Assembly: GCF_018919385.1 (NCBI RefSeq)
Contig: NZ_JAHLMF010000003.1
Span: 186,001 to 250,000, forward strand
Direction: 5' to 3'
DNA: 64,000 nucleotides
Source of the DNA: Geomonas diazotrophica
GTDB lineage: Bacteria > Desulfobacterota > Desulfuromonadia > Geobacterales > Geobacteraceae
Shown: one piece after another, positions 50,433-59,776 of the stretch
Numbering within the stretch: the first letter of the stretch is position 1
Layout of the letters: each line of letters begins with the position of its first letter
Notes under the pieces: generated by a model
Told to the model about the DNA's origin: nothing
The model's database searches: none
The model's input: only the letters and a program-made list of their open reading frames with translations
Position numbers and translations under genes: made by a program

Positions 50433-50998
50433 CCTCGGCAGCTAACTTCAGCCTGGCGCTGATCCACTTCCCGGTGTACGACAAGCACAAGGACGTGGTT
50501 GCGACCTCGGTAACCAACCTGGACATCCACGACATGGCGCGGTTGACGCGGACCTTCGGTCTGGCCCGCTACTACATCGTGACCCCGGTCGTGGAGCAGA
50601 TCAAGCTCGTTGAGAAGGTGCGGGAGCACTGGCTCACCGGCTGGGGTTCCACCTACAACCCCAAGCGGAAGATGGCGCTTGAGACGCTGCAGTGTGAAGA
50701 GTCGCTGGAGTCGACCATCGCGGACATCGAGAGCCGTAACGGACGCAGGCCCAAGGTGGTCGTGACCGGCGCCTCAGGCAGACCCAACAGCGTGACGTTC
50801 GCAGAGCTGAAGGGGCTCATCGACGCCGATCCCGAGCAGCCCTATCTGCTGCTTCTGGGAACCGGTTGGGGGCTCATCGAGCAGGTGTTCAACAAGAGCG
50901 ATCTGGTGCTGGAGCCGATCAAGGGAGCGGGTGATTACAACCACCTCTCGGTACGCTCCGCGGCATCGATCATGCTGGACAGGCTTTTCGGGCGCTAG
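50429..50998 (+). CDS. SAM-dependent RNA methyltransferase (PF09936-type)
   Basis: 189 residues. [48 protein letters not shown] begins the family; [15 protein letters not shown] and [24 protein letters not shown] give the SPOUT-like knot at the end. Its gene starts inside the trmD stop. The substrate base is not known to me. It lies between trmD and rplS, as in related bacteria, so a role in tRNA or rRNA modification is likely. Confidence 0.85.
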   Translation: MTSAANFSLALIHFPVYDKHKDVVATSVTNLDIHDMARLTRTFGLARYYIVTPVVEQIKLVEKVREHWLTGWGSTYNPKRKMALETLQCEESLESTIADIESRNGRRPKVVVTGASGRPNSVTFAELKGLIDADPEQPYLLLLGTGWGLIEQVFNKSDLVLEPIKGAGDYNHLSVRSAASIMLDRLFGR

Positions 50999-51093
50999 GC
51001 GCCAAATGGATAGATTGGTAGTCGAGTAACGCAGGTCAACTGTCAGTATTAAGTCTTATGGCTAGAGGTTCCAGATAAGGGAGGAAGTACCAA

Positions 51094-51450
51094 ATGAACA
51101 AGATTGACATGATTGAAATGGCACAGATGAAGAAGAACATCCCGGTTTTCGTTCCGGGCGACACCATCAAGGTGCAGGTTAAGATCGTCGAGGGTGACAA
51201 GAGCCGTATCCAGGCTTTCCAGGGCGTGTGCCTTGGCCGTCAGAACGGCGGCATTCGTGAGTCCTTCACCGTGAGGAAGATCTCCAACGGCGTCGGCGTG
51301 GAGAGGGTGTTCCCGCTGCACTCCCCGTCCATCGAGGCGATCGAGGTGGTGACCCGCGGCCAGGTCCGTCGTGCGAAGCTGTACTACCTGCGCAAGCTGC
51401 GCGGCAAGGCTTCCAGGATCAAGGAAAGAAAATACGTCGCCGGCCAGTAA
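51094..51450 (+). CDS. rplS: 50S ribosomal protein L19
   Basis: 118 residues, with the L19 signature [70 protein letters not shown]. It sits at the 30S-50S interface. GGGAGGAAG precedes the ATG. A strong terminator follows the gene, ending the ribosomal operon. Confidence 0.98.
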   Translation: MNKIDMIEMAQMKKNIPVFVPGDTIKVQVKIVEGDKSRIQAFQGVCLGRQNGGIRESFTVRKISNGVGVERVFPLHSPSIEAIEVVTRGQVRRAKLYYLRKLRGKASRIKERKYVAGQ

Positions 51451-51464
51451 CAGGCTCGCAGTCG

Positions 51465-51498
51465 AAAAAGCCCCGGTCCGGCGACCGGGGCTTTTTTT
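51465..51498 (+). terminator. Intrinsic terminator after rplS
   Basis: AAAAAGCCCCGGTC-CGG-CGACCGGGGC and seven or more T form a strong stem-loop and U-tract, 14 bases after the stop codon. Confidence 0.93.
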
Positions 51499-51521
51499 GT
51501 TCACCCCGAAAGCGCAAAACC

Positions 51522-51636
51522 GTCAGCCACGGAGAAAATCGGAGAAAATCGGAGAGAGGCGAAAGACGTTAGGGGTAACCCAAAAGCTTCGCTTCTGTTT
51601 GGGTTTCTCAGAAGTTCTCAGATTTTCTCCGTGGCC
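51522..51636. repeat. Repeat family B copy before rnhB
   Basis: AGCCACGGAGAAAATCGG and the inverse CAGATTTTCTCCGTGGCC flank about 75 bases. Related to 14811-14896. It ends about 20 bases before the rnhB start. Confidence 0.75.
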
Positions 51637-51654
51637 AATGGTTCAGGTTTTACC

Positions 51655-52347
51655 ATGACCGGTCTTTTCCCCGACAACCCGGACGCTCCCATCGACATGC
51701 TGGCACTGGAAGGGCAGGTGCTGCGGCGCGGCTACGCTCGCATCGCCGGCGTGGACGAGGCCGGGCGCGGTCCTCTGGCGGGTCCGGTGGTCGCTGCCGC
51801 AGTCATCCTCCCCACGGGCATGCTTCTCCCCGGGGTGAACGACTCGAAGCAACTCACCGAGGAGAAACGGGAAGAGCTCTTCGACGTCATCTACCGCGAG
51901 GCCCTGGCTGTGGGCGTCGGCATCGGGGATCATGCCCTGGTGGACCGCATCAACATCCTCCAGGCCACGCTCTCCGCGATGGGCGACGCCGTGCGTGCCC
52001 TGAGCGTCGCCCCCGACTTCCTCCTCATCGACGGCATCTCCAGCGTTCCCATGAACATCCCGCAGCGCACGGTGAAAAAGGGGGACTCTTTGAGCCTTTC
52101 CATCGCCGCCGCTTCCATCATCGCCAAGGTCACCCGGGATCGCATGATGGTGCAGTACGACGCCCAGTTTCCCGGTTACGGCTTCGCCAGCCACAAGGGG
52201 TACGGCGCCGCCTCGCATCTCGCCGCCATCGCGGAACTGGGGCCCTGCCCGATCCACCGCAAGAGCTTCAGCGGCGTCAAGGAACACTGCCCCGCCGAGC
52301 CGGGTGCAGCCCCCTGCGAGCCTTCTACCGGACTTTTCTCCTTCTAG
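51655..52347 (+). CDS. rnhB: Ribonuclease HII
   Basis: 230 residues. Type 2 RNase H motif: RIAGVDEAGRGPLAGPVVAAAVILP with catalytic D and E, then DSKQLTEEKREELF, DFLLIDG and AAASIIAKVTRDRMM with the later acidic residues. It cuts RNA from RNA-DNA hybrids. ATG 51655 was chosen because the extension to 51631 comes from repeat B. The C-terminal 25 residues (EHCPAEPGAAPCEPSTGLFSF) are an extra tail. Confidence 0.95.
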   Translation: MTGLFPDNPDAPIDMLALEGQVLRRGYARIAGVDEAGRGPLAGPVVAAAVILPTGMLLPGVNDSKQLTEEKREELFDVIYREALAVGVGIGDHALVDRINILQATLSAMGDAVRALSVAPDFLLIDGISSVPMNIPQRTVKKGDSLSLSIAAASIIAKVTRDRMMVQYDAQFPGYGFASHKGYGAASHLAAIAELGPCPIHRKSFSGVKEHCPAEPGAAPCEPSTGLFSF

Positions 52348-52442
52348 CTGACTATTTTCCAGCCTTCGCTATCAGGTCACTGTACTTGCTGTTACACTGT
52401 TGTCTTGTTCACCGGGCGGCACTATCACTGCGGGGGGCGGCT

Positions 52443-52820
52443 ATGCCAGTCAACAAAAGCAACGGTTCTGTCGGCGGCACCGGCGAATCCATCGCAGCCA
52501 CCTACCTGAAAGGGCAGGGTTTCAAGATAGTCGAGTGCAACTTCCGCTGTCCCTGCGGGGAGATCGATATCGTCGCCCGTGACGGACGCACCATCGTCTT
52601 CATCGAGGTGAAGTGCCGCAAGAACGACAATTACGGGCCGCCTCAGCTCGCGGTGACGCCCTTCAAGCAGCGTCAGATTTCCAAGGCGGCGCTGGTCTGG
52701 CTCTCCAGGAAGAAGCTCTACGATGCCGAGGCGCGCTTCGACGTGGTCGCCATCGTGCTGCACGACCACGACCTGCCGGACATCGACCATATCCGTAACG
52801 CCTTCGATCTCGCCTACTAG
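52443..52820 (+). CDS. yraN: YraN/UPF0102 endonuclease-like protein
   Basis: 125 residues. The UPF0102 core (GTGESIAATYLKGQGFKIVECNFRCPCGEIDIVARDGRTIVFIEVKCRKN) shows the PD-(D/E)XK-like catalytic set GEIDIVARD and EVKCR. ATG at 52443 has GGGGGGCGG upstream. The family is related to Holliday-junction resolvases; the cellular role is not clear. Close to rnhB, as in many bacteria. Confidence 0.93.
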   Translation: MPVNKSNGSVGGTGESIAATYLKGQGFKIVECNFRCPCGEIDIVARDGRTIVFIEVKCRKNDNYGPPQLAVTPFKQRQISKAALVWLSRKKLYDAEARFDVVAIVLHDHDLPDIDHIRNAFDLAY

Positions 52821-52839
52821 AGCGGGTGCAGATTCCTTC

Positions 52840-52970
52840 TCATTCCCTATTCCCGGGAGAGAATCCCCTCTCCCAGGGGAAGAGGGAGGAGATCCCTGAG
52901 CATCCCCGCTCATCCCGGGAGAGGGAGAAGCCATCGCTACCGCACTGTAGGGGCGGATAATCATTCGCCC
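52840..52970. repeat. Intergenic repeat block (families F and C)
   Basis: A CT/GA-rich inverted block (CCCGGGAGAG and CTCTCCCAGGGG repeats) is followed by a family C palindrome at 52951-52970 (GGGCGGATAATCATTCGCCC), where a G·T pair replaces one of the stem pairs. Confidence 0.65.
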
Positions 52971-53001
52971 TGCTTAAAAGAACCACCAAGGAGGAACGTA
53001 C

Positions 53002-53442
53002 ATGCAGGTTGTTGCAGCGATCTACCGTCTGGCCATCTCCCTCTGGCTCGGAGGGGCCGCCCTCTTCACCTTCGTGCTCACACCGATCCTGTTCCGCTCC
53101 GAGAGCCGGGACGTCGCGGCTCGCATTGTGGGGCTCTTTTTCCCAGGCTACTTCCGCTGGGGTGTCGCCTGCGGCGTCATCGCTATCATCTGCCGCGTGG
53201 TCATGGCCGGCAAGGGTACGGTCCTCGCGGCCGCCATCATCGCCGTCATGCTGACGCTCTCCTCGATTCAGGCCTTCTACATCGAGCCGAAGGCCGCCGA
53301 GATCAAGAAGCAGATCCCTTCATTTGAAACGACCCCGAAGGAAGATCCCATGCGCCGCCAGTTCTCCAAGCTGCACGGTGTCTCCGCCGTCTGCAACCTC
53401 TCGGTGATCGCCGGCGGGGTCGTCCTCGTCATACTGCTCTAG
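53002..53442 (+). CDS. DUF4149 membrane protein
   Basis: 146 residues with four TM helices: IYRLAISLWLGGAALFTFVLTPILF, GYFRWGVACGVIAIICRVV, LAAAIIAVMLTLSSIQAFYI and VCNLSVIAGGVVLVILL. AAGGAGG lies before the ATG. The DUF4149 pattern (LWLGGA at start, FSKLHG near the end) is recognised. Function is unknown; a heme or copper role is not supported by sequence alone. Confidence 0.82.
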   Translation: MQVVAAIYRLAISLWLGGAALFTFVLTPILFRSESRDVAARIVGLFFPGYFRWGVACGVIAIICRVVMAGKGTVLAAAIIAVMLTLSSIQAFYIEPKAAEIKKQIPSFETTPKEDPMRRQFSKLHGVSAVCNLSVIAGGVVLVILL

Positions 53443-53582
53443 CCGCTGTCCTCGCTCGCCGTCACTTCCTCCCCACGAAGGGGAGGGGGGCGGGGAGGGG
53501 TACGCCAACTCTCATGAAGCATTCAGGTTTACAAAGCCTCTTTCGCTGTGCTAGTAATGAGAAAAAAATTGCGGAGAAGCTC

Positions 53583-54434
53583 ATGGATTTTACCGTTGCC
53601 CTGGCCCAGATAAAGCCTAAGCTGGGCTGCCTGGACGACAACATGGCCCTCGCCGAGGCCGCCATCGAGAAGGGTGTCGCCGCCGGCGCCGACCTGGTCG
53701 TATTCCCCGAGTTGGCCCTCACCGGCTACTTCCTGAAGGACTTGGTGCCCGAAGTCGCGCTGCGCCTGGATTCTCCCCAGATGGAGAAGCTGAAGAAACT
53801 TTCCGAGCGCATCTCGATAGCCATCGGCTTCGTCGAGGTGTCGACCGATTTCCGTTTCTTCAACTCCGCGGTCTACCTCGAGGGGGGCGAGATACGCCAC
53901 GTGCACCGCAAGGTCTATCTGCCGACCTACGGCCTCTTCGACGAGCAGCGCTACATGGCCCGCGGGGAACGCTTCCGCGCCTTCGACACCCGCTTTGGCC
54001 GCATCGGGATGCTGATCTGCGAGGACATGTGGCACCTCTCCGCCCCCTACATCCTGGCGATGGACGGCGCCATGACCCTGATCTGCCTCTCCTCCAGCCC
54101 CGGCCGCGGGGTGACCGAGTCCGAGGGGCTGGGCTCCGCTGCCGCATGGCAGAAGCTGACCACCACGACCGCCATGTTCCTCAACTGCCGGGTCTTTTAC
54201 TGCAACCGCGTCGGCTACGAGGACGGTATCAACTTCTGGGGGGGCTCCGAGGCGATCTCTCCCTCCGGCGAGATGACCGACCGGGGCGCGATCCTCGAAG
54301 AGGACTTCGTGCTGGCCAAGGTGGATGGCGGCGCCCTCAGGCGCGAGCGGATCTTCTCCCCGATGATGCGGGACGAGAACCTAGCCATCACCGTGAAAGA
54401 GTTAAAACGCATCGACAGGGAGAAAGGCTGCTAA
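53583..54434 (+). CDS. Carbon-nitrogen hydrolase, probable glutaminase partner of NadE
   Basis: 283 residues of the nitrilase fold. The catalytic Glu-Lys-Cys is visible as FPELALTGY (E), [14 protein letters not shown] (K) and [10 protein letters not shown] (C). The same motifs occur in the N-terminal glutaminase domain of glutamine-dependent NAD synthetases. The gene overlaps nadE by one base. I infer that the two polypeptides together give ammonia channelled from glutamine. ATG at 53583 has GGAGAAG upstream; upstream codons are ignored. Confidence 0.87.
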   Translation: MDFTVALAQIKPKLGCLDDNMALAEAAIEKGVAAGADLVVFPELALTGYFLKDLVPEVALRLDSPQMEKLKKLSERISIAIGFVEVSTDFRFFNSAVYLEGGEIRHVHRKVYLPTYGLFDEQRYMARGERFRAFDTRFGRIGMLICEDMWHLSAPYILAMDGAMTLICLSSSPGRGVTESEGLGSAAAWQKLTTTTAMFLNCRVFYCNRVGYEDGINFWGGSEAISPSGEMTDRGAILEEDFVLAKVDGGALRRERIFSPMMRDENLAITVKELKRIDREKGC

Positions 54435-55255
54435 TGGGCGGGTTGACTGTAAATACGAAGCTGTTGCGCCAGATCCTGGTCGGGTTCGTGCGCGACGAGG
54501 TGTACAAGGTCGGCGTGCGCAAGGGGGTGCTCGGGCTCTCCGGCGGGATCGACTCAGCGCTGGTCGCCTACATCGCGGCCGAGGCGCTCGGGCCCGAGAA
54601 CGTGCATGCCTACTGCATGCCGTACCGGACCAGCAACCCCGAGAGCGAGGCCCACGCCAGGCTGGTCGCCGAGAGCCTGGGGATAAACTTCAAGGTCATC
54701 GAGATCACCCCGATGATCGACGCGTACTTCACCCTGACCCCGGATGCCGACAACATGCGGCGCGGCAACAAGATGGCCCGCGAGCGCATGACCATCCTGT
54801 ACGACCATTCCGCGGCCGTCGGCGGGCTCGTGCTCGGGACCAGCAACAAGACCGAGTTGCTTCTTGGGTACGGCACGCTGCACGGCGACATGGCGAGCGC
54901 GCTGAACCCGATCGGGGACATCTACAAGAGCCAGGTCTGGGCGCTTTCCGAGGCGATGGAGGTGCCGCGCGAGGTGATCGAGAAGAAGCCCTCCGCCGAC
55001 CTCTGGGCCGGGCAGACCGACGAGCAGGAGTTGGGCTTCACCTACCGGGAGGCCGACGAACTCCTGTACCGGATGGTGGACCAGCGCATGAGCCGGGAGG
55101 AGCTGGTGGCCGCCGGTTTCGACGCGCAGTTCATCGACAACGTGCACAAGAAGGTGCAGGGGTCGCACTTCAAGCGCCGTCTCCCCATCATCGCCAAGGT
55201 CTCCAACCGCACCATCGATCGTGACTTCCGCTACGCGCGGGATTGGGGGAAATAG
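54434..55255 (+). CDS. nadE: NAD+ synthetase NadE (synthetase subunit)
   Basis: 273 residues. The PP-loop [63 protein letters not shown] and the ending [19 protein letters not shown] are NadE signatures. The enzyme amidates deamido-NAD via an adenylate. ATG follows GGGAGAAAGG and overlaps the amidase stop, so the two are expressed as a pair. Confidence 0.96.
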   Translation: MGGLTVNTKLLRQILVGFVRDEVYKVGVRKGVLGLSGGIDSALVAYIAAEALGPENVHAYCMPYRTSNPESEAHARLVAESLGINFKVIEITPMIDAYFTLTPDADNMRRGNKMARERMTILYDHSAAVGGLVLGTSNKTELLLGYGTLHGDMASALNPIGDIYKSQVWALSEAMEVPREVIEKKPSADLWAGQTDEQELGFTYREADELLYRMVDQRMSREELVAAGFDAQFIDNVHKKVQGSHFKRRLPIIAKVSNRTIDRDFRYARDWGK

Positions 55256-55259
55256 AACC

Positions 55260-55340
55260 TATTCTACGTTCTACGTTCTATGTTCTACGTAAACCCGAGA
55301 GGCTTTAAACACAGAACATAGAACGTAGAACATAGAACGG
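55260..55340. repeat. Repeat family D (TTCTACGTTCTA inverted repeat)
   Basis: TTCTACGTTCTACGTTCTAT on the left is mirrored by ATAGAACGTAGAACATAGAA on the right, around a loop of about 25 bases. A diverged relative (GTTGAACGTTGTACGTTGAAC) lies at about 23456-23476. It sits directly before rsmI. Confidence 0.75.
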
Positions 55341-55352
55341 CTTCTTGCCGTT

Positions 55353-56183
55353 ATGCCCGGAACTCTTTACATAGTAGCCACGCCGATCGGCAACCTCGAG
55401 GACATCACGCTGCGCGCCTTGCGCATCCTCAAGGAGGTCGACCTGGTCGCCGCCGAGGACACGCGCCACTCGCGCAAGCTCCTCACCCACTTCGGCATCT
55501 CCAAGCCGCTCACCTCCTATTTCGACCACAACAAGGAACTGAAGGGGGACCAGATCCTGGACCGGCTGCGCGAGGGGCTAAGCGTCGCCTTGATCACGGA
55601 CGCGGGCACTCCCTGCATCTCCGACCCCGGCTATCAGCTCGTGCGCGACGCGGTGGCCTGCGGCATCTCGGTGGTTCCCATTCCCGGCGCCTGCGCCGCC
55701 ATCACCGCGCTCTCCGCCTCGGGCCTTCCCACCGACTACTTCAGCTTCGCCGGCTTCCTTCCCAACAAGCAGGGGAAGAGGCGCGAGAGGCTGCAGGCGC
55801 TCGCTGGGGAGCGGGCCGTGCTGATCTTCTATGAATCTCCCAAGCGCCTGCTGGCGACCCTCGAGGACATGCTGGAGACGCTCGGCGACCGCGAGGTGGT
55901 GGTGGCGCGGGAGCTGACCAAGATGTTCGAGGAGTTTCTGCGTGGCACCCTCTCGGGGCTCATCGAAGAGGTGCGCGGGCGGGAGGTCCGGGGCGAGGTC
56001 GCCATACTGGTGACCCCCGCGCAGGAGCCGGAGTCGAATGCCGGCCCGGGGATGGAGGAGTTGCTGCAAAAGTACCTGGCGTCGGACGAGATGTCCCTGA
56101 AGGATGCGGTGAAGCGGGTGACTCTGGAAACCGGGCTCCACAAGAGCGCGGTCTACGCGGAGGCGCTGAGGATCAAGGGGTAG
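55353..56183 (+). CDS. rsmI: rRNA (cytidine-2'-O)-methyltransferase RsmI
   Basis: 276 residues. GTLYIVATPIGNLEDITLRALRILKEVDLVAAEDTRHSRKLL is the RsmI signature; GTPCISDPGYQLV and PIPGACAAITALSASGLPTDYFSFAGFLP follow. It methylates C1402 in 16S rRNA. The start has no strong ribosome site because repeat D occupies the upstream space. A palindromic terminator follows about 170 bases later. Confidence 0.96.
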   Translation: MPGTLYIVATPIGNLEDITLRALRILKEVDLVAAEDTRHSRKLLTHFGISKPLTSYFDHNKELKGDQILDRLREGLSVALITDAGTPCISDPGYQLVRDAVACGISVVPIPGACAAITALSASGLPTDYFSFAGFLPNKQGKRRERLQALAGERAVLIFYESPKRLLATLEDMLETLGDREVVVARELTKMFEEFLRGTLSGLIEEVRGREVRGEVAILVTPAQEPESNAGPGMEELLQKYLASDEMSLKDAVKRVTLETGLHKSAVYAEALRIKG

Positions 56184-56195
56184 GTAGGATGAGCG

Positions 56196-56332
56196 GCAAG
56201 CCTTCCTCCCTCTCCCTCCGGGAGAGGGGCGGGGTGAGGGGCCTCTTTCTCTGCGGAGAAGGCTGGGCCGAAACGGCATCTCCCTCACCCGGCCTTCGCC
56301 CCCCCTCTCCCGGTGGGCGAGGGTGCAAGGGG
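56196..56332. repeat. Repeat family F block after rsmI
   Basis: CTCCCTCTCCCTCCGGGAGA, GGGGTGAGGG and CTCTCCCGGTGGGCGAGGG form mixed inverted units. Exact 19-base sharing with 5942-5960. It fills the gap between rsmI and its terminator. Confidence 0.65.
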
Positions 56333-56349
56333 TGAACCTTAACAAACGA

Positions 56350-56386
56350 GATGGGGCGAACGGTGATTCGCCCCATCTTTTTTTTT
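56350..56386 (+). terminator. Intrinsic terminator built from a family C palindrome
   Basis: GATGGGGCGAA-CGGTGA-TTCGCCCCATC is a perfect 11-bp stem with a 6-base loop, followed by nine T. It lies directly against the stop codon of the convergent CsaA-like gene. The GGGGCGAA..TTCGCCCC part is the family C motif. Confidence 0.9.
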
Positions 56387-56722
56387 CTAGCAGAGTCGGC
56401 TGCCGTTGGGGACCGGGCGCTCCGGGGCGGCGAGCACGATGTCGCCGTTATCGTCTGCAAACCCGGTGATGAGCACCTCGGAGAAGAAGCGCCCGATCTG
56501 CTTTCTGGGGAAGTTGCACACCCCGAGCACCTGCCTCCCCACCAGCTCCTCACGCGTGTAGTGCTTCGTGATCTGGGCGCTCGACCTTCTCACCCCGGCC
56601 TCGCCGAAATCGACCACCAGCTTGTAGGCGGGCTTTCTCGCCTCGGGGAATTCCTCCACCTCCAGCACGGTTCCCACCCTGATCTCCACCTGCTCGAAAT
56701 CGTTCCAGGTTATCTCTGCCAT
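56387..56722 (-). CDS. CsaA-like tRNA-binding-domain protein
   Basis: 111 residues. The OB-fold tRNA-binding domain appears as FEQVEIRVGTVLEVEEFPEARKPAYKLVVDFGEAGVRRSSAQITKHY, typical of CsaA and the C-terminal domain of MetRS. CsaA has a proposed chaperone or tRNA-binding role. Its start is one base after the ltaE stop, so they are probably co-expressed. The last residues NGSRLC differ from CsaA proteins I know. Confidence 0.9.
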   Translation of the reverse strand: MAEITWNDFEQVEIRVGTVLEVEEFPEARKPAYKLVVDFGEAGVRRSSAQITKHYTREELVGRQVLGVCNFPRKQIGRFFSEVLITGFADDNGDIVLAAPERPVPNGSRLC

Positions 56723-56723
56723 G

Positions 56724-57743
56724 TCAGTTGCCCCTGCTCGCGAAGAAGCGCTTGAAGGCTGATACGGTGCGCTCCACGCCGGCGCCGTCCACGTCCAGGT
56801 GGGTGACCAAGCGGATCACCTCGCCTCCCCCGATCAGGATCCCCTCGGCGGCCAGGGCCTTGCACAGTTGCGGGGCGGTTCCCGCCGGGGGGGTGACGAA
56901 GAGGATGTTGGTGCGCGCCGGGGTCACCAGGAGCTCGTCGATGTGACCCAGCCCGCTGGAGAGGAGCTCCGCGTTCTCGTGGTCCTTTGCCAGCCGTTCC
57001 ACGTTGTGCTGCAGGGCGTGGATGCCCGCTGCCGCCAGGATCCCCGCCTGCCTCATGCCTCCGCCGGCCACCTTGCGCCAGCGGTGTGCCCGCCCGATCA
57101 GCTCGGCGCTGCCGCAAAGGACGGAGCCGACCGGCGCGCCGAGCCCCTTGGAAAGGCAGACCGACACGGAATCGAAATGCCGGGCGATCTCCCCCACCGG
57201 AACCCCGAGATAGACCGCGGCGTTGAAGACGCGTGCGCCGTCCAGGTGCATGGCGAGCCCCAATTCACTGGCCACGCCGGCCGCTTCCTCGAGGTAGGGG
57301 AGGGGGAGCACCCGTCCCCCCTGGGTGTTCTCCAGGCAAAGGAGTCGGGTCACGGCGTGGTGATGGTCCGCCGGCTTGACGGCGCGGCGCACCCGGTCCA
57401 GGCTCAGCGTCCCGTCTTCCTCGAAGTCCAGGGGCTGGGGCTGGACGCCGCCGAAGATGGCGCCCCCCCCGCCTTCCCAGCGGTAGATATGGGCGTCCTG
57501 CCCGGCGATGTACTCGTCGCCGCGCCCGCAGTGGGAAAGGAGCGCGGTCAGGTTGCTCATGGTGCCGCTGGGGACGAAGATGGCCTTCTCCTTGCCAAGG
57601 AGCTCGGCCGCCATCGCCTCCAGCCTGTTCACCGTCGGGTCCTCTCCGTAAACGTCGTCGCCCACCTCGGCGGCTGCCATCACGCGGCGCATGGCCTCCG
57701 ACGGGCGTGTTACCGTGTCGCTTCTCAGGTCTACTGTCTTCAT
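56724..57743 (-). CDS. ltaE: Low-specificity L-threonine aldolase
   Basis: 339 residues. A PLP enzyme that splits threonine to glycine and acetaldehyde. MKTVDLRSDTVTRPSEAMRRVMAAAEVGDDVYGEDPTVNRLE begins the family; HLDGARVFNAAVYL holds the PLP-interacting Asp and Arg, and SVCLSKGLGAPVGS the PLP lysine. The ATG at 57743 has GAGGAG upstream and matches homologues; an upstream GTG at 57788 is ignored. Confidence 0.95.
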   Translation of the reverse strand: MKTVDLRSDTVTRPSEAMRRVMAAAEVGDDVYGEDPTVNRLEAMAAELLGKEKAIFVPSGTMSNLTALLSHCGRGDEYIAGQDAHIYRWEGGGGAIFGGVQPQPLDFEEDGTLSLDRVRRAVKPADHHHAVTRLLCLENTQGGRVLPLPYLEEAAGVASELGLAMHLDGARVFNAAVYLGVPVGEIARHFDSVSVCLSKGLGAPVGSVLCGSAELIGRAHRWRKVAGGGMRQAGILAAAGIHALQHNVERLAKDHENAELLSSGLGHIDELLVTPARTNILFVTPPAGTAPQLCKALAAEGILIGGGEVIRLVTHLDVDGAGVERTVSAFKRFFASRGN

Positions 57744-57819
57744 CTGCTCCTCTGCGTCTGGCTTATTGGAGGTCCACCGTTTTTCCACTCTTCGTTTCTG
57801 CGTTAGGGGTTGCGGCTAT

Positions 57820-59409
57820 TTATTCGGCGCGGAACCTGTTCTCCCAGACCTTGTCCCCGGGGGTGACGCCGACCCCGTGGGCGGGGTTGGCGGCCAGGTG
57901 CCGCAGAATGATGAACACGGTCTCGACTTCTTCCGGACGTGCCAGGGTCATGGCCATGTCCGTGCAGGTGAAGTCGCGGTTGGGCTGGCGCCGCAGCATC
58001 TCCAGGATCTCCCCCTGCAGCTTCAGCACGCTGCCGGCGGCCTTCTTGCCCGCCTCCACCCCCGGCTGGTGGTACGCGTTCACGTTGATGAGCGACGCGT
58101 ACAGGCCGACTGCCCGCTCGTAGAGCGCGATCAGCGCGCCGACGGTCGCGGGAGAGATTTCGCGGACGGTGATAGTAACCGATTCGCGCTCCTTTTCATA
58201 GAGGGCAGACCTGGTTCCCTGGAAAAAGCCGGAGAGGTAGTCTCCCGAGGTGGCTCCCGGCTCGACCAGCATGGACGCCCCTTCCCGGTCCTTAAGTATC
58301 TCGATGAAGGTGACGAAGAAGTTGGGAACCCCTTCGCGCAGCTGCTGCACGTAGGCGTGCTGGTCGGTGGAGCCCTTGTTGCCGTAAACCGTGATTCCCT
58401 GCAGCACCCTGTTCCCGTCCCGGTCCAGTTCCTTGCCGAGCGACTCCATGATGAGCTGCTGCAGGTAGCGGGAAAAAAGGATCAGCCGGTCTTTGTAGGG
58501 GAGGAGCACCATGTCGCGCTTCCCCTTGCCGCCGGTGGCGTGGAACCAGGAAAGGGCGAGCAGCGCCGCGGGGTTCTCCCTCGTCACGCGGCTGCGGGTC
58601 GCCTGGTCGCAGCTCCTCGCGCCGGCCAGGAGCTGGTCTATGTCGATCCCCTGCAGCGCTGCCGGGAGGAGGCCGACCGCCGAGGTCACCGAGGTGCGGC
58701 CGCCGACCCAGTCCCACATGGGGAGCATGCCCAGCCACCCCTCCTGCGAGGCGGTGCGGTCGAGCTCGCTGTCACTGCCGGTCACGGCGACCGCGTGGCC
58801 CGCGAAATTAAGTCCGGCCTTCTCGAACGCCTGGCGCGCCTCCAGCATGCCGTTGCGGGTCTCCTTGGTGCCGCCGCTTTTGGAGATCACCACGGCCAGC
58901 GTCCGTGGGAGCCCCGTGCCGATCTCGGCCAGCACCTTGTCCATCCCGTCGGGATCGGTGTTGTCGAAGAAAAACACTTTCATGCGGTCCTTTGCCCCCC
59001 CGAGGCTGTCCGCCACGAACTGGGGGCCGAGGGCGGAGCCGCCGATCCCGACGATCAACAGGTTCTCGAAGCGGTGTCCGTCGGGAGCCGCGATGTTGCC
59101 CTGGTGCACGGAGGAGGCGAAGGCCTTCACCGAGGCGAGCGTGGCCTGGATCTCCTCGGCGAGTTCCGGTGTCGGCGCCAGTTCCGGCGCCCTGAGCCAG
59201 TAGTGCCCCACCATGCGCTGCTCGTCGGGGTTCGCCACCGCCCCCGCTTCCAGTTCGGCCATTTCCTCGAAGGCCTTCTGCAGGCGCGGTTCCATCTCCT
59301 CCAGATAGGAGTCGGGAAAGTTCATGCGGCTGGTATCGACGGTTAGGTCCAGTTCGGAATGGTGGTAGAGCCGGTTCTTGTAGCGCTCCCAAAGCTGCAG
59401 CTTTTGCAT
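57820..59409 (-). CDS. pgi: Glucose-6-phosphate isomerase
   Basis: 529 residues. Family motifs are [64 protein letters not shown] and [13 protein letters not shown]. It joins glucose-6-phosphate and fructose-6-phosphate, here probably for gluconeogenesis and sugar-nucleotide supply to the surface glycan. ATG at 59409 has AGGAGGG with 5-base spacing. The longer ORF start at 59475 is not supported. Confidence 0.96.
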   Translation of the reverse strand: MQKLQLWERYKNRLYHHSELDLTVDTSRMNFPDSYLEEMEPRLQKAFEEMAELEAGAVANPDEQRMVGHYWLRAPELAPTPELAEEIQATLASVKAFASSVHQGNIAAPDGHRFENLLIVGIGGSALGPQFVADSLGGAKDRMKVFFFDNTDPDGMDKVLAEIGTGLPRTLAVVISKSGGTKETRNGMLEARQAFEKAGLNFAGHAVAVTGSDSELDRTASQEGWLGMLPMWDWVGGRTSVTSAVGLLPAALQGIDIDQLLAGARSCDQATRSRVTRENPAALLALSWFHATGGKGKRDMVLLPYKDRLILFSRYLQQLIMESLGKELDRDGNRVLQGITVYGNKGSTDQHAYVQQLREGVPNFFVTFIEILKDREGASMLVEPGATSGDYLSGFFQGTRSALYEKERESVTITVREISPATVGALIALYERAVGLYASLINVNAYHQPGVEAGKKAAGSVLKLQGEILEMLRRQPNRDFTCTDMAMTLARPEEVETVFIILRHLAANPAHGVGVTPGDKVWENRFRAE

Positions 59410-59776
59410 GTACCCTCCTGCTTTGATTAGGGTGTTGCCCGCTTCGTTCTCATGTGTGTCGGGGCATGATAACACAGATTAAATTTTATTCAAGTACGAG
59501 GGCGGGCGGCGCTTGGGGGGGGAGGGACCTCCCACGCGAGGTATTATATTGCACAGCCGGAGTGGTCGATGTGCAACATGTGAACAAGGTTTTCAGCAGA
59601 GCGCCGGGGCGGCCGTTGCCGCCTCGGGGGTGGAGTCGCGCAGAATCCGGCACTTGGCGCACCAAGGCGTCGGCCCGCGGAATTGGTACGGCAGTTGAAT
59701 CGGAAAGGGTGCCATCAAGAAGAACAGGGAGCGCGGTCCGGGCTCCTGATTCGATACCGCGACTGGGAGGTGGGAC
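59410..59776. other. Intergenic stretch of 367 bases
   Basis: No gene or known RNA is recognised. It holds the divergent leaders of pgi and the HTH gene. Two G-rich runs (near 59514-59526) and a TTGCAC...GTGCAA inverted pair (about 59549-59576) are the only notable marks. Confidence 0.5.

Noticed and set aside
56196-56332. Possible insertion sequence remnant after rsmI
   Set aside because: Only short CT/GA-rich repeats are seen; no transposase fragment, terminal repeats or target duplication.
57691-59346. Long plus-strand open frame opposite pgi
   Set aside because: Shadow of pgi and the ltaE start; no recognisable domain and low-complexity composition.
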